Source: Streptomyces mirabilis (lineage in GTDB: Bacteria; Actinomycetota; Actinomycetes; Streptomycetales; Streptomycetaceae). Taken from it: 64,000 bases of DNA. Location of the stretch: NCBI RefSeq assembly GCF_018310535.1, contig NZ_CP074102.1, positions 5,518,001 to 5,582,000 of the forward strand. Reading direction: 5' to 3'. Positions 33,458 to 41,959 of the stretch are shown one piece after another (the first letter of the stretch is position 1; each line of letters begins with the position of its first letter). The notes beneath the pieces are model-generated. The model made no database searches. It saw only the letters and a list, made by a program, of their open reading frames with translations, and had not been told where the DNA came from. Made by a program: the position numbers and the translations under genes.

Positions 33458-34699
33458 ATGGCCGTCGTCGACATCCCCGGTTCCAAGTCCATCACCGCGC
33501 GTGCGCTCTTCCTGGCGGCGGCGGCCGACGGGGTCACCACCCTCGTACGGCCCCTCCGGTCGGACGACACGGAAGGTTTCACGGAGGGCCTGACCCGGCT
33601 CGGCTACCGCGTCGGCCGCACCCCGCACGTCTGGCAGATCGACGGCCGCCCCCAGGGCCCGGCGGCCACCGACGCCGACGTGTACTGCCGCGACGGCGCG
33701 ACCACCGCCCGCTTTCTGCCGACCCTCGCCGCCGCCGGACACGGCACCTACCGCTTCGACGCCTCCCCGCAGATGCGCCGCCGCCCGCTGCTCCCGCTCA
33801 CCCGCGCCCTGCGCGACCTCGGCGTCGACCTGCGGCACGAGGAGGCGGAGGGCCACCACCCGCTGCGGATCGCGGCGGCCGGGGTGGAGGGCGGTGACGT
33901 GACGCTCGACGCGGGCCAGTCCTCCCAGTACCTGACGGCCCTCCTGCTGCTCGGCCCGCTGACCCGCAAGGGCCTGCGCATCACTGTCACGGACCTGGTC
34001 TCGGCGCCGTACGTCGAGATCACGCTCGCGATGATGCGGACGTTCGGCGCGTCCGTGCGCCGGGAGGGCGAGGTGTTCGTGGTCTCGCCCGGCGGCTACC
34101 GCGCCACCACCTACGCCGTCGAGCCCGACGCCTCCACCGCGAGCTACTTCTTCGCCGCGGCCGCCCTGACCGGCCGCGAGGTGACGGTCCCGGGCCTGGG
34201 CACCGGCGCCCTCCAGGGCGACCTGGGCTTCGTCGACGTACTGCGGCGGATGGGGGTGCGGGTGGAGGTCGGCTCCGGCGGGACGACGGTCGCCGGCACC
34301 GGCGAACTGCGCGGCCTCACGGTCAACATGCGGGACATCTCCGACACCATGCCGACGCTGGCCGCGATCGCGCCCTTCGCCTCGGGCCCGGTCCGCATCG
34401 AGGACGTCGCCAACACGCGCGTGAAGGAGTGCGACCGCCTGGATGCCTGCGCGGAGAACCTCCGGCGGCTGGGCGTACGGGTGGAGACCGGGGCCGACTG
34501 GATCGAGATCCACCCCGGTGCGGATCCCGTGCCGGGCGCGGAGATCAAGACGTACGGTGACCACCGCATCGTCATGTCCTTCGCGGTGACCGGACTCCGC
34601 GCGCCGGGCGGCGTCTCGTTCGACGACCCCGGCTGCGTACGGAAGACGTTCCCCGCCTTCCACGAGACCTTCGCCGCCTGGGCCGGCCCGCTGGGGTGA
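33458..34699 (+). CDS. aroA: 3-phosphoshikimate 1-carboxyvinyltransferase (EPSP synthase) paralogue
   Basis: A 413-residue shikimate-pathway enzyme that joins shikimate-3-phosphate and PEP to make EPSP. ATG 33458 follows GAGGAC. Conserved segments: PGSKSITARAL (PEP/S3P lysine), SSQYLTALLLLGPL, DISDTMPTLAAIAPFA (catalytic Asp), NTRVKECDRL, TYGDHRIVMSFAVTGL, and DPGCVRKTFPAFHE. The PEP-loop segment is DGATTARFL; aligned with E. coli NAGTAMR, Ala81 falls at Gly96 and Phe86 at Pro101, as in glyphosate-insensitive forms (by analogy). From memory, Streptomyces have a separate housekeeping aroA, which would make this a second copy. The product of the convergent hemC-like gene is next. Confidence 0.9.
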   Translation: MAVVDIPGSKSITARALFLAAAADGVTTLVRPLRSDDTEGFTEGLTRLGYRVGRTPHVWQIDGRPQGPAATDADVYCRDGATTARFLPTLAAAGHGTYRFDASPQMRRRPLLPLTRALRDLGVDLRHEEAEGHHPLRIAAAGVEGGDVTLDAGQSSQYLTALLLLGPLTRKGLRITVTDLVSAPYVEITLAMMRTFGASVRREGEVFVVSPGGYRATTYAVEPDASTASYFFAAAALTGREVTVPGLGTGALQGDLGFVDVLRRMGVRVEVGSGGTTVAGTGELRGLTVNMRDISDTMPTLAAIAPFASGPVRIEDVANTRVKECDRLDACAENLRRLGVRVETGADWIEIHPGADPVPGAEIKTYGDHRIVMSFAVTGLRAPGGVSFDDPGCVRKTFPAFHETFAAWAGPLG

Positions 34700-34725
34700 T
34701 CAGATGAGGTGATCAGCAGGGGGGA

Positions 34726-35661
34726 TCAGTGGGGGATGTCGTCGATCAGTTCGCGGGCGCCCTGGCGCAACAGGGCGACGGCGACCGACGTGCCGAGCGT
34801 CGCGGCGTCGAGGCGGCCCGCCCACTCGTGGGCGTTCAGTACGGTCTTGCCGTCCGGGGTGAACACGCAGGCACGCAGGGACAGTTCGCCACTGCGGTGG
34901 GCCTTCGCGAAACCGGCGATCGGTGAGTTGCAGTGGCCCTGGAGGACGTGCAGGAACATCCGCTCCGCCGTGGCCTCGCGGTGCGTGTTCGGGTCGCCGA
35001 GGTCGCTGATCGTCTCGATCACCTCGGTGTCGCCCTCCCGGCACTGGAGGGCCAGGATGCCCGCCCCGATCGGCGGCATCATCGTCTCGGGCGACAGGAT
35101 CTCCGTGATCACGTCCGCCCGGCCGATCCGCTCCAGCCCCGACACCGCCAGCAGCAGCGCGTCCGCCTCCCCCGCCGCCAGCTTCTCCAGCCGCCGGTTG
35201 GCGTTCCCCCGGAACGGCACGCACTCCAAGTGCGGGTGCGAGGCGGCCAGCTGAGCGCCCCGCCGTACGGACGAGGTACCGATCCGCGTCCCCTGCGGCA
35301 ACTCGTCCAGCGTGAGCCCGTCCGGGTGCACGAGAGCGTCCCGGATGTCGTCCCGCGCCAGGAACGCGGCGAACATCGTCCCCGCCGGGAGGGGACGGTC
35401 CGCCGGAATGTCCTTCACACAGTGCACCGCGAGATCGGCCTCACCGGCCAGCAGGGCCGCGTCGACCTCCTTGGTGAACGCGCCCTTCCCCTCGACCTTG
35501 GCGAGGTCGCCCATCCACTTGTCACCGGTCGTCTTCACGGGCACGACCTCGGTGCGGATGTGCGGATGGAGCGCACCCAACTCGGCCCGGACTCGCTCCA
35601 CTTGGGCCAGGGCCATGGGCGAGTCGCGGGAGACGATACGGATCAGTTCCGGTGCCGACAT
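34726..35661 (-). CDS. hemC: Hydroxymethylbilane synthase (porphobilinogen deaminase) paralogue
   Basis: A 311-residue enzyme (ATG 35661; a GTG at 35670 would add three residues) that polymerises four porphobilinogens to hydroxymethylbilane in tetrapyrrole synthesis. Motifs: [37 protein letters not shown], the catalytic Asp in [36 protein letters not shown], and the dipyrromethane cofactor Cys244 in [12 protein letters not shown]. All functional residues are in place. It lies outside any visible hem cluster and faces an aroA paralogue, so it is probably a secondary copy; its start context has no strong ribosome-binding site. Confidence 0.9.
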   Translation of the reverse strand: MSAPELIRIVSRDSPMALAQVERVRAELGALHPHIRTEVVPVKTTGDKWMGDLAKVEGKGAFTKEVDAALLAGEADLAVHCVKDIPADRPLPAGTMFAAFLARDDIRDALVHPDGLTLDELPQGTRIGTSSVRRGAQLAASHPHLECVPFRGNANRRLEKLAAGEADALLLAVSGLERIGRADVITEILSPETMMPPIGAGILALQCREGDTEVIETISDLGDPNTHREATAERMFLHVLQGHCNSPIAGFAKAHRSGELSLRACVFTPDGKTVLNAHEWAGRLDAATLGTSVAVALLRQGARELIDDIPH

Positions 35662-35754
35662 GGCGTCCACGATAGCCCGTCGGCGAGGGGCGGCGAGGGG
35701 CGGCGAGCCGAGGGAAGCCGGCCCGGGCGAGTGCGCGTGTCCCCGGTACCGGTC

Positions 35755-36555
35755 CTAGGCGGAGTCGTTCAGCAGGCGCCCGAGATGCTCCCGACCCGGC
35801 CCCAGCAGCTCAGGAAGCGGCGCGACCCCCTCGTACCACCGCTTCTCGTACTCCCAGCACAGCCAGCCGTCCCAGCCCTCCCGGGAGAGGAGTTCCACAC
35901 AGTCGGCGAGCGGCAGGACGCCCGCGCCGAGGGCGAGCGGGGTGGTGTCCTCGGCGGAGGCGATGTCCTTGACCTGGAGGTAGCCGAGGTAGGTGCACAG
36001 GGCCGCGTAGGTCTCCGCCGGCTCCTCACCGCCGAGCCAGGTGTGCATGACGTCCCACAGCGAGCCCACGTGGTGGTGGCCGACCAGGCCCAGGATCCTG
36101 ATCGCGTCCGCGCCGGTGCGGTGCGAGTCATGGGTCTCGAGCAGGATCCGTACGCCCAGGTCGGCGGCGTACTCCGCCGCCGTGCCGAGCCGCCGGGCCG
36201 CCGTCGCGTCCGCCTCCTCGACGCTCTGCTCGGAACTCGCGCCCGGAAAGACGCGTACGAACGGGGCGCCCAGGTCGTGGGCGAGGTCGAGGAGCTCCTT
36301 GATCTCGGCGACGACGGTGTCGTCGTCGCCCGGCGCCGCCACCCGCGCGTAGCCCGCCACGCCCAGGATCTCGATACCGCCCGCCTGGAACTCGGCGACC
36401 ACCTCGGCCCGTTCTGCCGCCCCGATCCCGGGGTGCACCGGCTCCTCGGGATGCGCGCGCAGCTCCACGCCGTGGTAGCCGTGCGCGGCGGCGAGTCGTA
36501 CGACGTCGGGGATGGGGAGCCCGGGTACGCCGAGCGTGGAAAATGCCAGCTTCAT
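35755..36555 (-). CDS. Sugar phosphate isomerase/epimerase family TIM barrel
   Basis: A 266-residue TIM-barrel protein of the xylose isomerase-like/AP endonuclease 2 superfamily. ATG 36555 is used; GTG 36561 is equally possible. Strand-end motifs include KLAFSTLGVPG, YHGVELRAHP, APFVRVFPGAS, ILLETHDSH (metal-ligand Glu), VGSLWDVMHTW (Asp, His), LQVKDI and CWEYEKRWYEG (second Glu). It probably isomerises or epimerises a sugar or inositol derivative using a divalent metal. No operon partner gives the substrate; hemC lies 93 bases downstream on the same strand. Confidence 0.85.
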   Translation of the reverse strand: MKLAFSTLGVPGLPIPDVVRLAAAHGYHGVELRAHPEEPVHPGIGAAERAEVVAEFQAGGIEILGVAGYARVAAPGDDDTVVAEIKELLDLAHDLGAPFVRVFPGASSEQSVEEADATAARRLGTAAEYAADLGVRILLETHDSHRTGADAIRILGLVGHHHVGSLWDVMHTWLGGEEPAETYAALCTYLGYLQVKDIASAEDTTPLALGAGVLPLADCVELLSREGWDGWLCWEYEKRWYEGVAPLPELLGPGREHLGRLLNDSA

Positions 36556-36717
36556 GCGCACGGACCCTACTCGCGTGCCGATGTCGGCCGTTGTCGATCA
36601 AAAGGAGAGTCGAAAGGAAAATCGGTTGTGGGTGGTTCGGGAGGTCCTTTTCCACAAGTACTACGACGTGCCCTTTGCGTCGCTAAGATGCCGAAATCGC
36701 TGCCGTGCGGGGGAAGC

Positions 36718-37128
36718 ATGCGACTTGATATCGAAGTGCTCGAAGACGACGGGAGACAGCTTCGCGCACTGCGGCGCTGGCTGATGCGGGATCCGGACAC
36801 GGCGGGGGCGAGCCTTTCCCTGCGGGACCGTCAGGAACGACCGGGCACCATGGGCGGCGGCCTGGAACTGATCAACGTGGTGCTCAGCAACGCCGTGGGC
36901 CTCGGCGGGCTGCTCCTCGCCGTCGCCAACTGGCGTCAGTCGCGTCGGAACGGGCCCGAGGTGCGGGTGGAGCACCGCGGTGTCACCGTGAGCGGAGCCG
37001 ACCCGCGGCACATCGAACGGTTGGTGCGGCAGCTGTCCGGGCCGGTCTCCGAGGCCGGTGACGACACGCCGGACCCCGGCATGCCCGACCGTCCCCCGGA
37101 CATGACCGGGACCACGACCGAGACATGA
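36718..37128 (+). CDS. EACC1 (effector-associated constant component 1) protein
   Basis: A 136-residue protein from ATG 36718 (GGGGGAAG immediately upstream; ATG 36688 also in frame). It follows the EACC1 pattern as I know it: a first strand RLDIEVLEDD, helix LRALRRWLMRDP, strand ASLSLRDR, a hydrophobic helix LELINVVLSNAVGLGGLLLA, then NWRQSRRNGPEVRVEHRGVTVS and a final helix HIERLVRQL with a Pro/Asp tail. EACC1 is the constant partner of variable effectors (caspase- or trypsin-like peptidases) in actinomycete conflict systems. The stop overlaps the next start (ATGA), and that gene begins like an EACC1-linked caspase. Confidence 0.75.
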   Translation: MRLDIEVLEDDGRQLRALRRWLMRDPDTAGASLSLRDRQERPGTMGGGLELINVVLSNAVGLGGLLLAVANWRQSRRNGPEVRVEHRGVTVSGADPRHIERLVRQLSGPVSEAGDDTPDPGMPDRPPDMTGTTTET

Positions 37129-37724
37129 CCGAACTCTCGAATCCGGCCCGCAGTCGGGCCCTGCTGATCGGCGCCCTCCTTTTCACGGCGCAGATCGCGC
37201 AGGCCCGGGCGGCGGGGGCCGACGTCATCTACTACGGAGGTCAGTACGACGCCGCGGGCCCGCTGAGCAAACAGCTCCACGCCGCGGGCCCGCTGAGCAA
37301 ACAGCTCCACGCCGCGGATCCCGACGTCCTCCTGGCGGGAGGTGATGGCATCCTGGCGACCGACAAGGCGGACCTGGCCGACGGTGACATCTGCACTGTC
37401 GGCGGTGCCTTCCCCGATGCGGTCAACTCGGGCAGGACCTTCATCAAGGACTACAAGGAGGCGGGCTACAAGACTCTCTACGGCCCGTACGGCGGCCATG
37501 CCTATGACGCGACCCTGGCCCTGATCCATGCCTTCGAGTTTGTCCATGTCAGCCCCCTCGGCGACACCGTGCCCTCGACCAAACGCGAGAGCCTGCGGGC
37601 GTCGGTCCAGTACGTCGACTTCGACGGGGTGATGGGAAAGGTCGGATTCGACGCGAACGGCGATGCCGAGTCTCGGGTGGTGACCGTCTACCGGCTCGAC
37701 GGCGGGACCTGGAAACCCGTGTGA
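37125..37724 (+). CDS. Remnant of an EACC1-linked caspase/periplasmic-binding-protein effector
   Basis: A 199-residue frame coupled to EACC1. Residues 1-17 (MTELSNPARSRALLIGA) look like the first strand of EACC1-associated caspases. Directly after it comes the C-terminal half of a branched-chain amino acid-binding protein: FTAQIAQARAAGADVIYYGG, LLAGGDGILATDKADL, FIKDYKEAGYKTLYGPYGGH, YDATLALIHAF. The rest of the caspase (His-Cys dyad), any TM segment and the front lobe are missing, so a large internal deletion from a caspase-TM-PBP fusion is the likely origin. It has no signal peptide. A 30-bp in-frame duplication lies at 37251-37310. Probably non-functional, though the frame is open. Confidence 0.6.
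   Translation: MTELSNPARSRALLIGALLFTAQIAQARAAGADVIYYGGQYDAAGPLSKQLHAAGPLSKQLHAADPDVLLAGGDGILATDKADLADGDICTVGGAFPDAVNSGRTFIKDYKEAGYKTLYGPYGGHAYDATLALIHAFEFVHVSPLGDTVPSTKRESLRASVQYVDFDGVMGKVGFDANGDAESRVVTVYRLDGGTWKPV
37251..37310 (+). repeat. Two exact 30-bp tandem repeats, in frame
   Basis: Units 37251-37280 and 37281-37310 are identical and are followed by a further 8-base partial copy (CGCCGCGG). They encode AAGPLSKQLH twice in the binding-protein remnant. The exact identity points to a recent slippage event. Confidence 0.9.
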
Positions 37725-37734
37725 GCCCGACCGG

Positions 37735-38667
37735 TCACTCCTGCGGGGGGTGCAGATCCAACCGCCAGTCCTGGCCCGTCAGGTCCGCTCCGAACGAACG
37801 GTGCGGTTTCTCGGCGACGAGGACGAAACCGTGGCGCTGGTAGATGCGGCGGGCGGCGGAGAGGACGTCGTTGGTCCACAGGACCAGGTCCCGGTAGCCG
37901 CCGTCCCGCGCGAAGCCGATGACGGCCTCGACCAGCCGGTCGCCGATGCGCAGCCCGCGCGCGTCGGGCTCGACCAGCAGGAGGCGGAGGCGGGCGGTCC
38001 CGGGCGCGTCGTCGCGTACGCACATCACGCAGCCCACCGGCCGGCCGTCCAGCTCGGCGATCCACACCCGCTCCAGGTGCGGATCGTGGTCCTCGGCGAA
38101 GTCCGCCACGATCCGGGCGACCAGTCCCTCGTAGTCGGTGTTCCAGCCGTACTCGGCGGCGTACAGCGCGGCGTTGCGCTGCACGATCCAGCCGAGGTCG
38201 CCGGGGCCGGGGTCGCGCAGGACGACATCCTCGCGGCGGGGTGGGCGCCCGGAGGAGAGCAGCGTGCGCACGGTGTGCATCGCCTCGGCGAGTCGGGGGC
38301 GGTCGTCGGCCGGAACGGTCGCCAGGAGCGCCCCCACCGATTCCCGTGAGCGCTCGTCCAGCAGGGCCGCCGTCTCCCTGCCCTGTGCCGTGAGCGTGAT
38401 GCGGCGCCGCCGCGGGTCCCGCTCCGAGGGTGTCCGCTCGATCAGGCCGTCCTGCTCGAACTTGTTCAGGATGCGGCTCAAGTAACCGGCATCCAGAGAC
38501 AGTTCGGTGCGGAGGTCGGCGGCGTCGGTGCGGGGGGAGTGGGCGAGTTCGTACAGCACGCGGGACTCGGTGAGGGTGTAGGGGGCGTAGAGGTGGCGGC
38601 CGTAGTCGAGGGCGCCGATGACGTTCGTGTAGAAGCGGTTGAAGGAGCGGATGTCCTGGACGGTCAT
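37735..38667 (-). CDS. MarR-GNAT fusion protein
   Basis: A 310-residue fusion from ATG 38667 (GTG 38673 possible). Residues about 5-140 are a MarR winged helix (LTESRVLYELAHSP; DAGYLSRILNKFEQDGLIER, RRRRITLTAQG); residues about 150-305 are a GNAT acetyltransferase with the acetyl-CoA loop VEPDARGLRIGDRLVEAVI and the C-terminal ARRIYQRHGFVLVAEKPH. The family is widespread in actinomycetes and proteobacteria; the acetyltransferase may inactivate the ligand sensed or modify a small molecule. A MarR-like palindrome lies in its promoter. Confidence 0.93.
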   Translation of the reverse strand: MTVQDIRSFNRFYTNVIGALDYGRHLYAPYTLTESRVLYELAHSPRTDAADLRTELSLDAGYLSRILNKFEQDGLIERTPSERDPRRRRITLTAQGRETAALLDERSRESVGALLATVPADDRPRLAEAMHTVRTLLSSGRPPRREDVVLRDPGPGDLGWIVQRNAALYAAEYGWNTDYEGLVARIVADFAEDHDPHLERVWIAELDGRPVGCVMCVRDDAPGTARLRLLLVEPDARGLRIGDRLVEAVIGFARDGGYRDLVLWTNDVLSAARRIYQRHGFVLVAEKPHRSFGADLTGQDWRLDLHPPQE

Positions 38668-38742
38668 GATCACTCAACCCCGGATGATCGGTGCCGGTTG
38701 TTCGGGTCTGGCTCGGCGGCTTTGGTTGCTCGGACCTGATAG

Positions 38743-38755
38743 TTGACTCAGTCAG
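38743..38755. promoter_or_regulatory. MarR-type palindrome in the MarR-GNAT/phospholipase intergenic region
   Basis: TTGACTCAGTCAG is a near-perfect dyad (TTGACT-C-AGTCAa), the shape usual for MarR sites, 76 bases upstream of the MarR-GNAT start. The 315-base gap to the phospholipase at 38983 otherwise holds only a TTGGCCA repeat pair near 38831 and 38852. Confidence 0.45.
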
Positions 38756-38982
38756 AGGTATATGTCGAGCCTACGACTTCGGCCAAGCGTGGGCAACGGT
38801 CGGGCAACTCCCCGGCAACCCGGGTCATGACTTGGCCAACCCCTTTCCGCACGTTGGCCACGAGTTCATTGCACGCCCCTGCCAACCCTCGTTCGCCCCT
38901 TGGAGAGTGAAGCGGCGGGCCGCCCCCGTGCGGGCCGCAGTTCGACTCCGGAGAGCTGGCGAAGTCTCAAGAAGGGGCAGCA

Positions 38983-40410
38983 ATGGCCGAGTTGACACGT
39001 CGTAGACTCCTGGGTTCGGCCGCGGGCGCGCTGGGCGGCGCCGCGGCACTCTCCCTCCTCCCGCCGAGCGTCCAGAAGGCCGTCGCGGCCGGGCCGCCGA
39101 AGCACGGCTCGCTGCGCGACATCGAGCACGTGGTCATGCTGATGCAGGAGAACCGGTCCTTCGACCACTACTTCGGCACGCTGTCCGGGGTCCGCGGCTT
39201 CGCCGACCCGCACGCGCTGAAGCTCGACACCGGGCGGTTGGTCTTCTACCAGCCCGACGCCGTGAACCCGAAGGGGTATCTGCTCCCCTTCCACCTCGAC
39301 ACCCACGCCTCCAGTGCCCAGGCGATCCCGTCCACCAGCCACGCGTGGGCGGTGCAGCACGAGGCGTGGAACGGCGGGAAGATGGACCGCTGGCTGCCGG
39401 CGCACCGCAAGGCGGACGGGGGCAACGGCCCGTACGTGATGGGCTACTACACCCGCGAGGACATCCCCTTCCAGTTCGCTCTCGCCGAGACGTTCACCGT
39501 CTGCGACCACTACTTCTGCTCGGTGCTCGGGCCGACCTGGCCCAACCGGCTGTACTGGATGACGGGCACGATCGATCCGGGCGGCACGCGGGGCGGGCCG
39601 GTCCTCGTCAACAAGGCGCCGACGCCGTACCGGTGGACGACGTACGCGGAGCGGCTCCAGGCGGCCGGGGTCAGCTGGAAGGTGTACCAGCAGGACGACG
39701 ACTACGGCTGCAACATGCTGGAGCAGTTCGCGAGCTTCCGCGCGGCGGCGTCGGGGTCCGACCTGTACGAGCGTGGTGTGCGCCCGCAGCCGGAGGGCAC
39801 GTTCGAGGACGACGCGCGCAACGACCGCCTGCCCGCCGTCTCCTGGGTCATGCCGACGAGCTTCCAGTCCGAGCACCCGGACTACCTTCCCGCTGCGGGT
39901 GCCGATTTCGTCGCGTCGAAGATCGAGGCGATCGCCTCCAACCCGAAGGTGTGGCGGAAGACCGCGTTCATCCTGAACTACGACGAGAACGACGGCCTGT
40001 TCGACCATGTGCCGCCGCCGACGCCTCCGGCCGGGACCGCCGACGAGTTCGTCCAGGGACTGCCCATCGGAGGCGGCTTCCGAGTCCCCGCGATCATCGT
40101 CTCGCCCTGGACGGTGGGGGGTTGGGTGGCCTCGGAGGCATTCGACCACACCTCGGTGCTGCAGTTCCTGGAGCGCTTCACGGGGGTCGAGGAGCCCAAC
40201 GTCACTGACTGGCGGCGGTCGACGTTCGGCGACCTCACGTCGGCGTTCCGCTTCTCGCACGGGCGTCCGCGTCCGCCGCGGCTGCCCGATGACACGGCGG
40301 AGCAGCTGGAGAAGGCGAAGGAGGAGGTCGCGACCCTTCCGAAGCCGACGCTGCCCGGTGCCGACCAGTCGTTCCCCCATCAGGAGAAGGGGCACCGTCC
40401 GCACGTGTGA
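38983..40410 (+). CDS. Tat-exported phospholipase C / phosphoesterase
   Basis: A 475-residue exported phosphoesterase of the AcpA/non-haemolytic phospholipase C family. The Tat signal is LTRRRLLGSAAGALGGAAAL. The catalytic core starts with HVVMLMQENRSFDHYFGTLSG (metal-binding Glu/Asn), then GFADPHAL, GPTWPNRLYWMTGTIDP, SWKVYQQDDDYGCNML, and the metal-site segments ILNYDENDGLFDHVPPP (Asp/Glu) and AFDHTSVLQFLERFTGV. It cleaves phosphodiester or phosphomonoester substrates outside the cell, useful for phosphate scavenging. It is preceded by a 315-base region and followed by a long hairpin repeat. Confidence 0.93.
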   Translation: MAELTRRRLLGSAAGALGGAAALSLLPPSVQKAVAAGPPKHGSLRDIEHVVMLMQENRSFDHYFGTLSGVRGFADPHALKLDTGRLVFYQPDAVNPKGYLLPFHLDTHASSAQAIPSTSHAWAVQHEAWNGGKMDRWLPAHRKADGGNGPYVMGYYTREDIPFQFALAETFTVCDHYFCSVLGPTWPNRLYWMTGTIDPGGTRGGPVLVNKAPTPYRWTTYAERLQAAGVSWKVYQQDDDYGCNMLEQFASFRAAASGSDLYERGVRPQPEGTFEDDARNDRLPAVSWVMPTSFQSEHPDYLPAAGADFVASKIEAIASNPKVWRKTAFILNYDENDGLFDHVPPPTPPAGTADEFVQGLPIGGGFRVPAIIVSPWTVGGWVASEAFDHTSVLQFLERFTGVEEPNVTDWRRSTFGDLTSAFRFSHGRPRPPRLPDDTAEQLEKAKEEVATLPKPTLPGADQSFPHQEKGHRPHV

Positions 40411-40440
40411 TCGCGGGGGCCCGGTGGGTGGGTCGGGGCC

Positions 40441-40631
40441 GGCCCCGCAGTTCCCCGCGCCCCTCAGGAGCGCCGGGGCGCTGGGGCGCAGCCCCGAGCC
40501 CCAGGGGCGAGGGGAACTGCGCGCCAAGCCCCCCCACCCACCGCACCCGAAGAACGCACCGCGGGGGTCTGGGGGCGGAGCCCCCGGGCAGGGATGGGAC
40601 GGGTAGGGGCGGCAGGGGCGAAAACCCCCGT
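40441..40631. repeat. Streptomyces dispersed intergenic repeat, copy A (hairpin form)
   Basis: GCAGTTCCCCGCGCCCCT at 40447-40464 and AGGGGCGAGGGGAACTGC at 40503-40520 are near-perfect inverted arms, followed by CCGAAGAACGC, CTGGGGGCGGAGCCCCCGGG and GGTAGGGGCGGCAGGGGCGA. The same parts in the same order occur at 54525-54655. It separates two convergent genes and can act as a terminator. The element is a recurring Streptomyces intergenic repeat, known to me by pattern. Confidence 0.7.
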
Positions 40632-41681
40632 TCAGGCCCGCGGCACCCCCGTAGAGCCCCGCACCATCAATTCCCCCCGCACCGTCGCGATCCCGCCCGG
40701 CGGCGGCTCCTCGCGGCCCATCGCGATGCGGCCGGCCCGGGCCCCCGCCTCCGACAGCGGCAACCGCACCGTCGTCAGCGCGGGTACCGCGTCGATGCTG
40801 AAGGGGAGGTCGTCGAAGCCGGCGACGGACACGTCGTCGGGGATGCGCAGGCCCGCCTCGCGCAGCGCGGCGCACGCGCCGAGGGCGACGGTGTCGTTGG
40901 CGGCGACGACAGCTGTCAACGACGGGTCGCGGCGCAGGAGTTCGAGCGTCGCCTCGTAGCCGGCGCGACGGTCGTAGCGTCCGTGCACCGTGCGGCGCGG
41001 ATCGTCCTCGATGTCGTGCGCGGCCAGCGCGGCGCGGTGCCCCTCCAGTCGGTGCCGGGTCGTCGTCCGCTCCTCAGGGCCCGCGATGTAGCCGAGCCGG
41101 CGGTGGCCGAGCCCGATCAGGTGCTCGGTGAGCTGCTGGCCGCCGCCCCGGTTGTCGAAGGTGAGCGCGATCGCCTCGGGGGCGTCGGGCGCGGGCGGCC
41201 GTCCGCACAGGACCACCTGGGTCCCCGCGTCCCCGAGCTTGCGCAGCTTCGCCGCGACCGCCGCCGCGTGCGGCGCGTCCTCGACGGCACCGCCCGTCAG
41301 GACGACCGCGGCGGCGCGCTGGCGCTGAAGGAGCGTGAGGTAGGTCAGCTCACGCTCCGGGGAGCCGCCGGTGTTGCACACCACCCCGAGCCGTTCGCCG
41401 CCCGCACGCCCCCCGGGGCCGCCGATCTCCGACTGGATCGCGGCCGCCATGATCCCGAAGAAGGGGTCGGCGATGTCGTTCACCAGGATGCCGACCAGGT
41501 CGGAGGTGGCGGCGGCCAGCGAACTCGCGGGCCCGTTCAGTACGTAGTCCAGGTCGTCCACCGCGCGCAGCACCCGCTCGCGCGTGGACGCCGCGACGGG
41601 ATAGTTCCCGTTCAGCACCCGGGACACGGTCGCGGGCGAGACCTGCGCCCGCGCCGCCACGTCCGCCAGGGTCACGGTCAT
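40632..41681 (-). CDS. LacI family transcriptional regulator
   Basis: A 349-residue repressor from ATG 41681 (GGAGGA upstream). The HTH is at residues 3-25 (VTLADVAARAQVSPATVSRV) with hinge helix NGPASSLAAA. The sugar-binding domain follows (LVGILVNDIADPFFGIMAAA; VVVLTGGAVEDAPHA region; VVAANDTVALGACAALREAG; VSVAGFDDLPFSIDAVPALT). It is divergent from the three-gene oxidoreductase operon at 41960, whose promoter has a LacI-like site. The effector is probably a sugar or polyol degraded by that operon. Confidence 0.92.
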   Translation of the reverse strand: MTVTLADVAARAQVSPATVSRVLNGNYPVAASTRERVLRAVDDLDYVLNGPASSLAAATSDLVGILVNDIADPFFGIMAAAIQSEIGGPGGRAGGERLGVVCNTGGSPERELTYLTLLQRQRAAAVVLTGGAVEDAPHAAAVAAKLRKLGDAGTQVVLCGRPPAPDAPEAIALTFDNRGGGQQLTEHLIGLGHRRLGYIAGPEERTTTRHRLEGHRAALAAHDIEDDPRRTVHGRYDRRAGYEATLELLRRDPSLTAVVAANDTVALGACAALREAGLRIPDDVSVAGFDDLPFSIDAVPALTTVRLPLSEAGARAGRIAMGREEPPPGGIATVRGELMVRGSTGVPRA

Positions 41682-41849
41682 CTCGTCGTCCTCCGGTCAC
41701 GCATCTCGTAGCACCTCATCGTGCTTCTCGTGCTCGCTGTGCTCTTTGGCCTGCCGTACCCGTCGTGCTCGTCGTGCTCCATCCGACCGTGCTCACGCCC
41801 CCTACGTCCAGCCGTCCGGACGGTCGAACATCTCGTCGTCCGTATGGTC

Positions 41850-41901
41850 TTGTCCAATCGGCTCGACAGAGGCTAACTTCTTCTTGTGTAGAAAGCGCTT
41901 G
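41850..41901 (+). promoter_or_regulatory. Promoter and LacI-type operator of the oxidoreductase operon
   Basis: A possible -35 TTGTCC (41850-41855) and -10 TAACTT (41874-41879) are 18 bases apart. GAAAGCGCTTGC follows at 41891-41902, with a symmetric CG-centred AAAGCGCTT core as bound by many LacI proteins. A repressor there would block transcription start. Inferred from spacing and symmetry. Confidence 0.45.
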
Positions 41902-41959
41902 CTGTCACGTTCACCAGTGGGGCGTACGCGGCGCGGAACCCGCGTACGAAGGGAATCAC

